Assembly: GCA_049890295.1 (NCBI GenBank)
Contig: JBMHBP010000017.1
Coordinates: forward strand, 1 to 8,213
DNA: 8,213 nucleotides
Direction of reading: 5' to 3'
Source: GCA-2862585 sp049890295
GTDB taxonomy: Bacteria; Bacteroidota; Bacteroidia; Flavobacteriales; UBA7312
The translations under genes were made by a program, and so were the position numbers. The notes beneath the pieces are model-generated. The model searched no databases. It was not told where the DNA came from and saw only the letters and a list, made by a program, of their open reading frames with translations. Positions 1 through 6,859 of this stretch are shown here, piece by piece (within the stretch, counting starts at the first letter, position 1; the number at the start of each line of letters is the position of its first letter).

Positions 1-21
1 AATATCTCATAATATTTTACG

Positions 22-53
22 TTTGTATAGTATTCGCCAAATGTGAATCTTTG
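22..53 (+). promoter_or_regulatory. candidate Bacteroidota-type promoter for the Cys-rich lipoprotein gene
   Basis: A TTTG at 22-25 is followed after 20 nt by AATCTTTG at 46-53. This matches the Bacteroidota -33/-7 pattern (TTTG, about 19-21 nt, TAnnTTTG) except for one base in the -7 element. Transcription would start near position 60 and give a leader of roughly 110 nt before the ATG at 174. In AT-rich sequence such matches arise by chance, so this is a candidate only. Confidence 0.35.
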
Positions 54-101
54 TAAACTAAATTATTAACCTTGGGCAGAAAAAACTAAAAGCCATTTAT
101 G

Positions 102-138
102 GTAGTCACGCTACTACACCCCAACCCACCTTTGGGTT
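102..138 (+). promoter_or_regulatory. two short hairpins in the leader of the lipoprotein gene
   Basis: GTAGT (102-106) pairs with ACTAC (113-117) around a 6-nt loop. AACCCA (123-128) pairs with TGGGTT (133-138) around the loop CCTT. The second hairpin ends 35 nt before the ATG at 174 and has no T-run after it, so it does not look like an intrinsic terminator of this strand. It could be leader structure, or the end of an upstream gene outside the window. The function is unknown. Confidence 0.35.
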
Positions 139-173
139 AATGAGAAAATTTATAAACTAAACACCTTTTTAAA

Positions 174-1016
174 ATGAAAAATTTAATTAACGGAGTATTG
201 TTCCTTGCCATAGTAGGAACTAGCCTATTCTATTCTTGTTCTAAAAATCAGGCCATTGTTGAAAAGCGTAATTTAGAAATGAATGAAAGTATTTTCTTAT
301 TTCCTGAAGGAACCGAATTTAATGTGTTAGAAAACACGGAAAATAAGATGGAGTTTGTACTGCCTAATGGCTTTGAGTTTATCACTTTAAACTATGAGCA
401 AACTAAGATAAAGTCAACTACTAACGGTGGCAACATTACATGCAATTGTACATCTAGTGATGGCGGGTGTAAACCCTTTGCCGCAGGAGGATACCTAGGT
501 TGTTTCACAGAGGGCTGTTCAACTTGTATTGGAACTACATCAAATAGCAATTCTTCAAGATCATCAATTAACTTTATAAAAATTCCAATCCATTCAACAG
601 TCAATTCTATTTTTAATTCCCTTTCAGGATTTAGTGATTATAGATATATAACGGATGTTTTAGAGTGGGTTTCAACGCCCTATATTAGCTCCAATATTGA
701 TGAACATTTAAACCAGGAATTAGATAAAATGTTAGAAGCAGTATGGGAGGTGCCATTAGAAGACATTAGCCTTAATGATGAAACGGTATACACCCCGATT
801 TATGCAAATGGGTATAAACTTTTGATGGCAATTCCTCTTAGTAAATTAGATGAAGGTTCATTATATATTCCTAGAAAAGCAAATAATATGAGTTCTTCAG
901 CTTCTTGTAGTGGTTGCTCTGGTGATTGTAAATTACAATCAAGAAAATTAGGAGCAATCGTATTTTGTGATGGATGTGATTCTGGTTGTACTCTATCAAC
1001 AGGTAAAAGCAAATGA
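174..1016 (+). CDS. hypothetical cysteine-rich lipoprotein with two six-Cys modules
   Basis: I do not recognise this 280-residue family. The N-terminus is a short lipoprotein signal peptide: K2, a hydrophobic stretch at about 4-20, then FYSC with the likely lipidated Cys22. The -3 residue is Phe, not Leu, but Bacteroidota lipoboxes tolerate this. No acidic run follows Cys22, so surface export is not indicated and a periplasm-facing anchor is more likely. Twelve further cysteines fall into two groups of six. Module 1 has Cys90, 92, 99, 110, 115 and 118. Module 2 has Cys245, 248, 252, 265, 268 and 272. Both have a Cys-Lys at the third cysteine and Gly-Cys at the fifth. About 125 residues lie between them, with a Ser/Asn-rich start (121-131) and a probable folded middle (about 132-235). 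The cysteines could form disulfides or bind metal. The gene stands alone, 200 nt before the next large gene. The ATG at 174 is chosen because it begins the signal peptide. Confidence 0.85.
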   Translation: MKNLINGVLFLAIVGTSLFYSCSKNQAIVEKRNLEMNESIFLFPEGTEFNVLENTENKMEFVLPNGFEFITLNYEQTKIKSTTNGGNITCNCTSSDGGCKPFAAGGYLGCFTEGCSTCIGTTSNSNSSRSSINFIKIPIHSTVNSIFNSLSGFSDYRYITDVLEWVSTPYISSNIDEHLNQELDKMLEAVWEVPLEDISLNDETVYTPIYANGYKLLMAIPLSKLDEGSLYIPRKANNMSSSASCSGCSGDCKLQSRKLGAIVFCDGCDSGCTLSTGKSK

Positions 1017-1039
1017 ATCCATTTAAATATAAACAACCG

Positions 1040-1063
1040 AACCTAAATATTTTAGATTTGGTT
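1040..1063 (+). terminator. weak hairpin downstream of the lipoprotein gene
   Basis: AACC (1040-1043) and AAAT (1045-1048) pair with ATTT (1056-1059) and GGTT (1060-1063) around a 7-nt loop, with T1044 bulged. It lies 24 nt after the stop codon but is AT-rich and lacks a T-tract. Its 3' arm also contains TAGATTTG (1053-1060), a full match to the Bacteroidota -7 element. The same bases could therefore be a weak terminator, a promoter element, or neither. Confidence 0.2.
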
Positions 1064-1071
1064 AAAGATAA

Positions 1072-1179
1072 ATGAGAAAAAAATTAGTTTCTGCATCACT
1101 TTTTTTTACTGTTACAATAGGGCTTATTATTATTCAATACCATTTCATGGTCAAAAAAGTTAGCACATGTCATTTTTAG
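1072..1179 (+). CDS. possible 35-aa single-span membrane peptide
   Basis: This short open frame starts with MRKK, has a hydrophobic stretch at about residues 5-27, then a Lys-Lys pair, and ends in STCHF. That is the shape of a one-pass inner-membrane peptide or an uncleaved signal sequence. There is A-rich sequence before the ATG (GATAA), and TAGATTTG (1053-1060) lies 11 nt upstream, though no TTG is seen at the -33 distance. It could also be the leftover signal-peptide end of a decayed secreted protein, or chance. It does not resemble the signal peptide of the lipoprotein upstream. I do not recognise it. Confidence 0.25.
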   Translation: MRKKLVSASLFFTVTIGLIIIQYHFMVKKVSTCHF

Positions 1180-1191
1180 TCTATAATTAAC

Positions 1192-1199
1192 TATTTTTG
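1192..1199 (+). promoter_or_regulatory. -7 promoter element for the seven-gene operon
   Basis: TATTTTTG fits TAnnTTTG exactly and lies 17 nt before the ATG at 1217, giving a very short leader of about 10-12 nt. No clear TTG sits 19-21 nt upstream; only an ATG triplet at 1167-1169 is near. The promoter may be weak or activator-dependent. It is the only good candidate I see before the operon that starts at 1217. Confidence 0.4.
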
Positions 1200-1216
1200 C
1201 CCAAACTTGACTTGAA

Positions 1217-2446
1217 ATGAAAAAATTATTAGAGGCATACGAAAATAAAACGCCAGAGATTGTTTTTGAATGGAAAGACAGCCAAACTGAGGCAGAAGGT
1301 TGGGTAGTCATTAATTCCCTAAGGGGTGGAGCCGCTGGTGGTGGTACCCGAATGCGCTCAGGGCTCAACAAACACGAAGTAATTTCGTTAGCCAAAACTA
1401 TGGAAGTCAAATTCACGGTTGCTGGACCTGCCATTGGTGGAGCTAAATCGGGTATTAACTTTGACCCTAATGACCCTAGAAAAGAAGGGGTATTAAAACG
1501 TTGGTATGCAGCCATTTCCCCCTTACTAAAGAATTATTACGGTACTGGTGGCGACCTCAATGTAGATGAAATTCATGAGGTTATTCCTATTACTCAAGCC
1601 TTGGGTGTTGATCATCCCCAAGAAGGGGTATTCAACGGGCATTTCAAGCCTACCAAAGAAGATAAATTCAACATTATCAGTCAGCTACAAAAGGGTGTAT
1701 TACTAGCCCTTACTGACCCAACGCTAACGCCCGACGTCAGCAAAGAATACACCGTAGCCGATATGATTACTGGCTACGGCGTTTCAGAGGCCGTTAAGCA
1801 TTTTTACGCCTTTCATGATGAAGACATCAGTCAAAAAAGAGTCATTATTCAAGGATGGGGCAATGTGGGTGCTGCTGCTGCCTTCTACCAAGCCCAATTG
1901 GGGGCTACTATTGTTGGTATAATTGATAGAGATGGAGGATTACTAAGGAAAGATGGCTTTAGCTTCCAAGAAATTAAAGAGCTGTTTGTTACCAAAAATG
2001 GTAATAGCTTAAACGCTCAAGGCATGCTATCGTTTAAGGATGTCAATGAACAAATATGGGATATTGGAGCAGACATCTTTATTCCCGCAGCCGCTTCTAG
2101 GTTGGTAACTAAATATCAATTGGAGCGAATGATGGCTAACGGATTAGAAGTTATTTCTTGTGGGGCTAATGTCCCCTTTGCTGATAATGAGATATTTTTC
2201 GGAGATATAGGTCTGTTCGCCGATGAGCATGTGAGCGTACTTCCTGATTTTATAGCCAATTGTGGCATGGCAAGGGTTTTTGCTTATCTAATGAAAGCCA
2301 ATATTGATATGAGTGACAATGCTATTTTTAAAGATACATCAGACACCATCAAAAAAGCACTACAACAGTCACACACCAAAAATAATAGCCGAAAAAACAT
2401 TTCTAAAACATCATTTGAAATAGCACTTAACCAACTCTTACAATAA
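1217..2446 (+). CDS. Glu/Leu/Phe/Val dehydrogenase family protein
   Basis: This is an amino-acid dehydrogenase, expected to deaminate an L-amino acid to its 2-oxo acid with NAD(P)+ in the cytoplasm. The N-terminal domain has GGGTRM (41-46), a substrate-binding Lys65 in EVKFTVAG, the catalytic Lys77 in GGAKSG, and the catalytic Asp113 in GTGGDLN. The Rossmann domain has GWGNVG at 213-218, and Asp237 ends the second strand, which favours NAD+ over NADP+. GGGTRM, the DPRK motif (86-89) and TGYGV (185-189) look more like leucine/valine dehydrogenases than glutamate dehydrogenases, so the substrate is open. The distance from Asp113 to TGYGV is about twice that in leucine dehydrogenase, an insertion of roughly 35-40 residues. 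With 409 residues it is longer than the usual 350-370 of leucine dehydrogenases. It is the first gene of the operon, and its TAA overlaps the next ATG by 1 nt. Confidence 0.93.
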   Translation: MKKLLEAYENKTPEIVFEWKDSQTEAEGWVVINSLRGGAAGGGTRMRSGLNKHEVISLAKTMEVKFTVAGPAIGGAKSGINFDPNDPRKEGVLKRWYAAISPLLKNYYGTGGDLNVDEIHEVIPITQALGVDHPQEGVFNGHFKPTKEDKFNIISQLQKGVLLALTDPTLTPDVSKEYTVADMITGYGVSEAVKHFYAFHDEDISQKRVIIQGWGNVGAAAAFYQAQLGATIVGIIDRDGGLLRKDGFSFQEIKELFVTKNGNSLNAQGMLSFKDVNEQIWDIGADIFIPAAASRLVTKYQLERMMANGLEVISCGANVPFADNEIFFGDIGLFADEHVSVLPDFIANCGMARVFAYLMKANIDMSDNAIFKDTSDTIKKALQQSHTKNNSRKNISKTSFEIALNQLLQ

Positions 2447-3552
2447 TGAATATAGATAGCATTTTGAAGCATACTATTTTAGACAATAGCATAGAAAATT
2501 ACGCATGGTTTATTGGCTTTGTTTTATTTGGACTAATTTTTAAACGCCTTATCTCACGCTATTTCAGTCATCTGCTTTACAAACTGGTAAACAGAGATCC
2601 AGCAATTGACATTAACACCTTTGATAAACTTCTCATTAGACCTATTTCTTTTGCCTTATTCTTAATGTTTATCTATCTAGGCTCTTTAAATATCGCCTTT
2701 CCTGAAGGGTTAAACTTTGGTAACGACAGTTTCAATCTACATATTCTATCAAGCAAAGGATTTTCAGTCATTGTCTTATTTTCTTTATTGAAAATAGGGC
2801 TTCGCTTTGTTGACTATTTTGGAATGGTATTTAAAAACAGAGCCGATAAGACGGAAAGTAAAATGGACGATCAACTCATTCCATTCATTATCGAAGTGGG
2901 TAAAATCACCGTTTATGTCATCTTATTTTTTGTTTTACTAGCCAAGATATTTGATGTCGACGTTACTGCCTTAGCCGCCGGTCTTGGTATTGGCGGTATA
3001 GCTATTGCAATGGCATCTAAAGAAAGTTTAGAAAATTTACTGGGTTCATTTACTATATTTTTTGACAAGCCCTTTGTCGTGGGCGACTTAGTTACTACAG
3101 GAAACATCACAGGGATTGTTGAAAAAGTAGGCTTTCGATCGACTCGGATTCAAACGTTTGACAAAAGCATTGTTACTGTGCCCAATAAAAATATGATTTC
3201 TGCCGAACTGGATAATTTAGGACTTAGAAAAGTTAGAAGAGCACGATTTTACATTGGACTGACTTATGATACAAGCATAGAGCAAATGAAAAAAGTCGTA
3301 AATGAAATTGAAGCACTCATAAACCAGCACCCTGGAACTGATCAAGAAGGTCGAGTTAAGTTTCAAGAATTCGGTGCCAGCTCACTAGACATCATGGTTC
3401 TTTATTACGTTAACTCTACTAAATGGGATGATTTTATAGACGTAAAAGAAGATATTAATTTTAAAATTATGGAAATCGTTGAAAAAAACAATTGTGAGTT
3501 TGCGTTTCCATCCACTACAGTATATTTGCAAAAAAATGAACCCTCTAATTAA
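2446..3552 (+). CDS. MscS-family small-conductance mechanosensitive channel
   Basis: This inner-membrane channel opens under membrane tension to release solutes during hypo-osmotic shock. Of 368 residues, about the first 195 are membrane-embedded, with likely segments at 19-35, 64-84, 105-122 and 145-168. The pore-lining helix follows at about 172-192, rich in Gly and Ala (ALAAGLGIGGIAIAMAS). The conserved end of the pore region (ENLLGSFTIFFDKPF, 196-210) leads into the beta domain, with GDLV, a GIVEKVGFRSTRI-type segment at 223-235 and VPNKNM at 245-250. A cytoplasmic alpha/beta domain runs to the family ending FAFPSTTVYL near residue 353. Two extra N-terminal helices make it larger than E. 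coli MscS (286 aa), closer to the YnaI/YbdG-sized members. The start overlaps the dehydrogenase stop (TAATG), suggesting translational coupling, and the antiporter gene follows after 7 nt. Gating and ion preference cannot be read from the sequence. Confidence 0.95.
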   Translation: MNIDSILKHTILDNSIENYAWFIGFVLFGLIFKRLISRYFSHLLYKLVNRDPAIDINTFDKLLIRPISFALFLMFIYLGSLNIAFPEGLNFGNDSFNLHILSSKGFSVIVLFSLLKIGLRFVDYFGMVFKNRADKTESKMDDQLIPFIIEVGKITVYVILFFVLLAKIFDVDVTALAAGLGIGGIAIAMASKESLENLLGSFTIFFDKPFVVGDLVTTGNITGIVEKVGFRSTRIQTFDKSIVTVPNKNMISAELDNLGLRKVRRARFYIGLTYDTSIEQMKKVVNEIEALINQHPGTDQEGRVKFQEFGASSLDIMVLYYVNSTKWDDFIDVKEDINFKIMEIVEKNNCEFAFPSTTVYLQKNEPSN

Positions 3553-3559
3553 GTAAAAA

Positions 3560-4951
3560 ATGATTTACCTCTTAATGCTTGCCGTTTTTATTCTAGCTTA
3601 CTTATGTATAGCACTTGAGCACCCCTTAAAAATTGATAAAGCCGCTTCGGCCCTTATTGGCGGTTCCTTATGTTGGGCCATTTTTGCCTTGGGTCTTTTC
3701 GAAATTGACATCAACTCCGATACTTTTAATTCGTTTTTGAGCTATTTTCAATCCAAAGATAGCAAATACACAGCCGAGTATATCGCTCAGAATTTAAACT
3801 ATATTAAAAGTAATTTTGTAAGCTATGAGTTGTCGCATCACCTTTCAGAAATTGGTCAAATACTATTCTTTCTTTTAGGTGCAATGACTATCGTTGAAGT
3901 AGTTGATGCTCATCAAGGCTTCTCAATTATAACCGACCGCATCAAGACTACTAACAGAGTAAAATTGATGTGGATTTTATGTGTGTTATCATTTTTCTTT
4001 TCTGCTGCTCTAGACAATTTAACAACAGCCATAGTAATGTCAGCACTACTAGCTAAACTCATAAAAGATAAAGAAGACTTATGGCTTTATGCTGGATTAG
4101 TTATTATTTCTGCCAACGCAGGAGGAGCTTGGTCGCCTATCGGAGATGTCACAACTATTATGTTATGGATTGGTGGGCAAGTAACAGCCGCCAACATTAT
4201 TACATCCATTATTGTTCCTTCTTTAGTGTGTATGATTGTACCACTAGTTTACATGACATTTAAATTGAAAGGTAATATTGAACGACCAACTGGAAATGTT
4301 GCTGTAGGGCACAAAACAAATCCTACCACTTTATTTGAGAAAAAATTAATATTCAATGTAGGACTGTTTGGCTTATTGTTTGTTCCTATATTCAAAACTA
4401 TCACTCACCTTCCGCCATATGTTGGGATTCTGTTTAGTTTAGGAATCATGTGGTTAGTGACGGAGCTTATTCATAAAAACAAAAAATATGAGGATAAGAA
4501 ATACTTAACCGTTTTAGGTGTTTTAAAACGTATCGATGTTGCCACTATTTTCTTTTTCTTAGGAATTTTATTAGCAGTAGCTTCTCTTCAAAGTTTTGGA
4601 CATTTAAATGATATGGCGGTTGTATTGGATAATGCTTTCCAAGGAAATATTTACGCTATAAATATTATTATTGGTTTACTATCAGCCATTGTAGATAACG
4701 TACCATTAGTTGCTGGTGCTATGGGCATGTATGAGATAAGTACAGGTGTTTTTGCAACTGACGGTCTTTTTTGGGAGTTTTTAGCCTATTGTGCAGGAAC
4801 AGGTGGCAGTGTATTAATCATTGGCTCGGCAGCGGGAGTTGCAGTTATGGGAATACTAAAAATTGATTTCATCTGGTATATGAAAAAAATTAGTCTTTTG
4901 GCCTTTTTAGGTTACATGGCAGGTGCCGTAACCTATATTTTAATGCAATAA
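3560..4951 (+). CDS. nhaD: NhaD-type Na+/H+ antiporter
   Basis: This inner-membrane antiporter of the ArsB/NhaD (ion transporter) superfamily is expected to expel Na+ (and Li+) in exchange for H+. Over 463 residues it has about a dozen hydrophobic segments. The NhaD hallmarks are present: a hydrophobic helix with LGAMTIVEVVDAHQGF (106-121), LDNLTT (151-156), NAGGAWSPIGDVTT (186-199), VDNVPL (378-383), and CAGTGGS (411-417) followed by IGSAAGV. The charged Asp152, Asp196 and Asp379 inside these motifs are the likely ion-handling residues. A polar stretch of about 45 residues (48-92) sits between the first two helices and the conserved LSHHLSEIG. The ATG at 3560 is 7 nt after the channel gene and is preceded by AAGTAAAAA. 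Length is near that of other NhaD proteins (about 470-480). Sitting with a mechanosensitive channel, it suggests salt and osmotic adaptation. Confidence 0.94.
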   Translation: MIYLLMLAVFILAYLCIALEHPLKIDKAASALIGGSLCWAIFALGLFEIDINSDTFNSFLSYFQSKDSKYTAEYIAQNLNYIKSNFVSYELSHHLSEIGQILFFLLGAMTIVEVVDAHQGFSIITDRIKTTNRVKLMWILCVLSFFFSAALDNLTTAIVMSALLAKLIKDKEDLWLYAGLVIISANAGGAWSPIGDVTTIMLWIGGQVTAANIITSIIVPSLVCMIVPLVYMTFKLKGNIERPTGNVAVGHKTNPTTLFEKKLIFNVGLFGLLFVPIFKTITHLPPYVGILFSLGIMWLVTELIHKNKKYEDKKYLTVLGVLKRIDVATIFFFLGILLAVASLQSFGHLNDMAVVLDNAFQGNIYAINIIIGLLSAIVDNVPLVAGAMGMYEISTGVFATDGLFWEFLAYCAGTGGSVLIIGSAAGVAVMGILKIDFIWYMKKISLLAFLGYMAGAVTYILMQ

Positions 4952-4981
4952 GAAGAATAAGTCTAACGTTTAATTCTTTAT

Positions 4982-5695
4982 ATGAATCATTTTCTACTAC
5001 AAATTAATACTATCACGGATACTCTAGTACAATCTTCTGTTGAAAACGAAATAGTCGAGGAAAAAACACTCTCCATATTACAACTCATTACAAGTGGTGG
5101 TACTGGTGGAAATATCATAATGACTACACTAGCCGTGTTATCAGTTATTTCAGTGTATATATTTATAGAACGCTATTCCACTTTAAAAAAAGCTGGAAAA
5201 AAAGACAATAGCTTTCTTAACAGCATCAAAAACTATGTACAAGATAACGATATAAAAGCTGCCAAAACACTTTGTAAGAACACCGACAGTTCCATATCAA
5301 GAATGTTAGAAAAAGGTATTGACCGTTTTGACAAGCCTATGACTGACATCTCATCAGCTATAGAAAATCAAGGTAAATTAGAGGTATATGTCTTAGAAAA
5401 CAACTTAGCTAATTTAGCTACAATTGCTGGAGCAGCACCTATGATTGGATTTTTAGGTACGGTTATAGGAATGATTGTGGCATTTCATGAGATGGCTAGT
5501 GCTGGTGGAAATATAGATATTGAGATGCTATCAAAAGGAATCTATACTGCCATGGTTACTACTGTGGCTGGTCTTGTGGTGGGAATCATAGCCTATATCG
5601 CCTACAACCTGTTAGTTACTAAAGTTGAAAAGGTTGTGTTTTTATTAGAAGCCACTACCACTGAGTTTCTTGACTTATTACACAGCAATAAATGA
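4982..5695 (+). CDS. exbB: MotA/TolQ/ExbB proton-channel family protein (ExbB-like)
   Basis: This inner-membrane stator protein forms, with ExbD, a proton-driven motor that energises TonB at the outer membrane. The 237 residues contain a first membrane helix at about 44-62 ending in the usual FIERY, then a cytoplasmic domain with alpha-helical character (about 65-135). A second helix lies at about 140-168 within the family signature (AGAAPMIGFLGTVIGMI), and a third at about 187-211 (YTAMVTTVAGLVVGIIAYI). The N-terminal 40 residues are an extracytoplasmic tail. The gap to the antiporter gene is 30 nt, the longest in the operon, with no good TAnnTTTG element in it. The stop codon overlaps the exbD start by 4 nt (ATGA), a typical sign of coupled translation of stator partners. 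ExbB and TolQ cannot be told apart safely by sequence alone. Confidence 0.92.
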   Translation: MNHFLLQINTITDTLVQSSVENEIVEEKTLSILQLITSGGTGGNIIMTTLAVLSVISVYIFIERYSTLKKAGKKDNSFLNSIKNYVQDNDIKAAKTLCKNTDSSISRMLEKGIDRFDKPMTDISSAIENQGKLEVYVLENNLANLATIAGAAPMIGFLGTVIGMIVAFHEMASAGGNIDIEMLSKGIYTAMVTTVAGLVVGIIAYIAYNLLVTKVEKVVFLLEATTTEFLDLLHSNK

Positions 5696-6084
5696 ATCTA
5701 AGAAGTAAAAATAAGGTCAGTGCTACATTTAGCATGTCATCAATGACAGATATTGTTTTTCTGTTGTTGATTTTCTTTATGCTTACATCTACCCTAGTCA
5801 GCCCAAATGCACTAAAGCTTCTACTACCGAATAGCAAAGCAAAAACACTAGAAAAACAAACAGTTTCAGTATCCATAACGCCTGAAATTGACTATTACAT
5901 TGAAGATCAACAGGTTGATTTTAATCAACTTGAAGCTCAATTGATAGAGCGCTTGTCAAATGAAATTGAACCAGCTATAGTTCTTCATGCTGACAAAACT
6001 GTTGATATTGAATACGCTGTAAAAGTTATGGATATCGCTTACAGAAATAAATTCAAAGTCGTGTTAGCTACAAATCCAAAATAA
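5692..6084 (+). CDS. exbD: ExbD/TolR family biopolymer transport protein
   Basis: This is the partner of the ExbB-like stator. The 130 residues form a short cytoplasmic N-terminus, one membrane helix at about 20-38 (IVFLLLIFFMLTSTLV) and a periplasmic domain of about 90 residues. The proton-carrying Asp of the family is present as Asp20 in the SMTD motif at the start of the helix. The start overlaps the exbB stop by 4 nt, and the TonB-like gene begins 7 nt downstream. Many Bacteroidota TonB loci carry two exbD genes in a row; only one is present here, a TolR-like arrangement. The periplasmic part includes the strand-turn segment IEDQQVDFNQLEAQL and ends with a conserved-looking VVLATNPK tail. 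Confidence 0.92.
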   Translation: MNLRSKNKVSATFSMSSMTDIVFLLLIFFMLTSTLVSPNALKLLLPNSKAKTLEKQTVSVSITPEIDYYIEDQQVDFNQLEAQLIERLSNEIEPAIVLHADKTVDIEYAVKVMDIAYRNKFKVVLATNPK

Positions 6085-6091
6085 GCTAATC

Positions 6092-6859
6092 ATGTCAAAT
6101 TCTAAAAAAAATAAACGTCAGGCAGTTATTGGAACGATACTATTTCATATTGGTCTATTGTGTTGTTTTATTTTTTTAGGACTAACTTATCAAATTCCAC
6201 CTCCTCCCGAAGAAGGTATTACCATCAATTTTGGCTTTGATGATGCAGGTCAAGGAATTGAACAATCAGAACAAATATCTGAAGAAACACAAATAGAAAA
6301 AAGTCAAGAAGTAATAGAAAATACAGCTGTCATTGAAGAAACTAGCATACAAAACGTTGAAGAAACACCTGTAGCCATAGAAAATAAAAAAGAGGAAAAA
6401 GAAATAAGAGAAGTTGAAACCGTTAAAGAAAAAGAGGAACAAAAAGTAGATATTAAAGCATTATACCCAGGTAAAAAAAATAATAACTCTTCAAGTCAGG
6501 GAGAGACAGGACAACCAGGAGATCAAGGTAGCGAAAAAGGTGATCCAAATTCTACTACTTTTAGTGGGGGAGGTATCGGAACGAATGGAGTAAGCTATCA
6601 ACTAGGTGGGCGTACCATAGCAGAAATAATAAAACCAAAAAATGATACTCAACAACAAGGAAAGGTTGTTGTTACTATTAGAGTCAATAGAAATGGTAAA
6701 GTAATCAATGCTACAGCCGGAGCCAAAGGGTCAACTACAACAAATACTTATCTGTTATCTATGGCAAAGAATGCTGCACTAAAAACGAGTTTTGAGCCAA
6801 ATAGTTCTGCTCCAGAAATTCAAATTGGCACCATCGTTTATAATTTCACTCTTAATTAA
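6092..6859 (+). CDS. TonB-like energy transducer with acidic linker
   Basis: The protein has a basic N-terminus (SKKNKRQ), one membrane helix at about 11-33, a long periplasmic linker and a TonB C-terminal-type domain at about 168-255. The linker begins with PPPPEE, as in many Bacteroidota TonB proteins, but is then Glu-rich: residues 40-98 hold 16 acidic residues and one Lys. It turns mixed-charge at 99-125, then Gly/Ser-rich with four Gly-x-x triplets (137-148) and SGGGIG. The C-terminal domain has GKVVVTIRVNRNGKV (190-204), a helix with MAKNAALKTSFEP and a final strand GTIVYNFTL, all as in the family. The usual Tyr-Pro near the domain start is not seen; IIKPKND occupies that place. Expected role: carry energy from ExbB/ExbD to outer-membrane receptors, or a TolA-like envelope role. 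The TAA overlaps the folC ATG by 1 nt. Confidence 0.85.
   Translation: MSNSKKNKRQAVIGTILFHIGLLCCFIFLGLTYQIPPPPEEGITINFGFDDAGQGIEQSEQISEETQIEKSQEVIENTAVIEETSIQNVEETPVAIENKKEEKEIREVETVKEKEEQKVDIKALYPGKKNNNSSSQGETGQPGDQGSEKGDPNSTTFSGGGIGTNGVSYQLGGRTIAEIIKPKNDTQQQGKVVVTIRVNRNGKVINATAGAKGSTTTNTYLLSMAKNAALKTSFEPNSSAPEIQIGTIVYNFTLN

Noticed and set aside
137..150. Alternative promoter close to the lipoprotein ATG
   Set aside because: A TTTG at 131-134 has no TAnnTTTG partner 19-21 nt downstream.
392..1036. Two - strand open frames (392-604 and 800-1036) opposite the lipoprotein gene
   Set aside because: They mirror the + strand gene, which has a signal peptide and patterned cysteines; no start context or family supports the reverse frames.
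1096..1515. 139-codon open frame on the - strand
   Set aside because: It lies mostly opposite the well-supported dehydrogenase gene; its translation has no recognisable domain and the + strand protein has clear catalytic motifs.
4081..4263. 60-codon + strand frame inside nhaD
   Set aside because: It is an out-of-frame reading of the conserved NhaD motif region, rich in Tyr/Cys/Trp with no family resemblance.
5655..5876. 73-codon - strand frame across the exbB/exbD junction
   Set aside because: It runs opposite two conserved, overlapping genes and has no support of its own.
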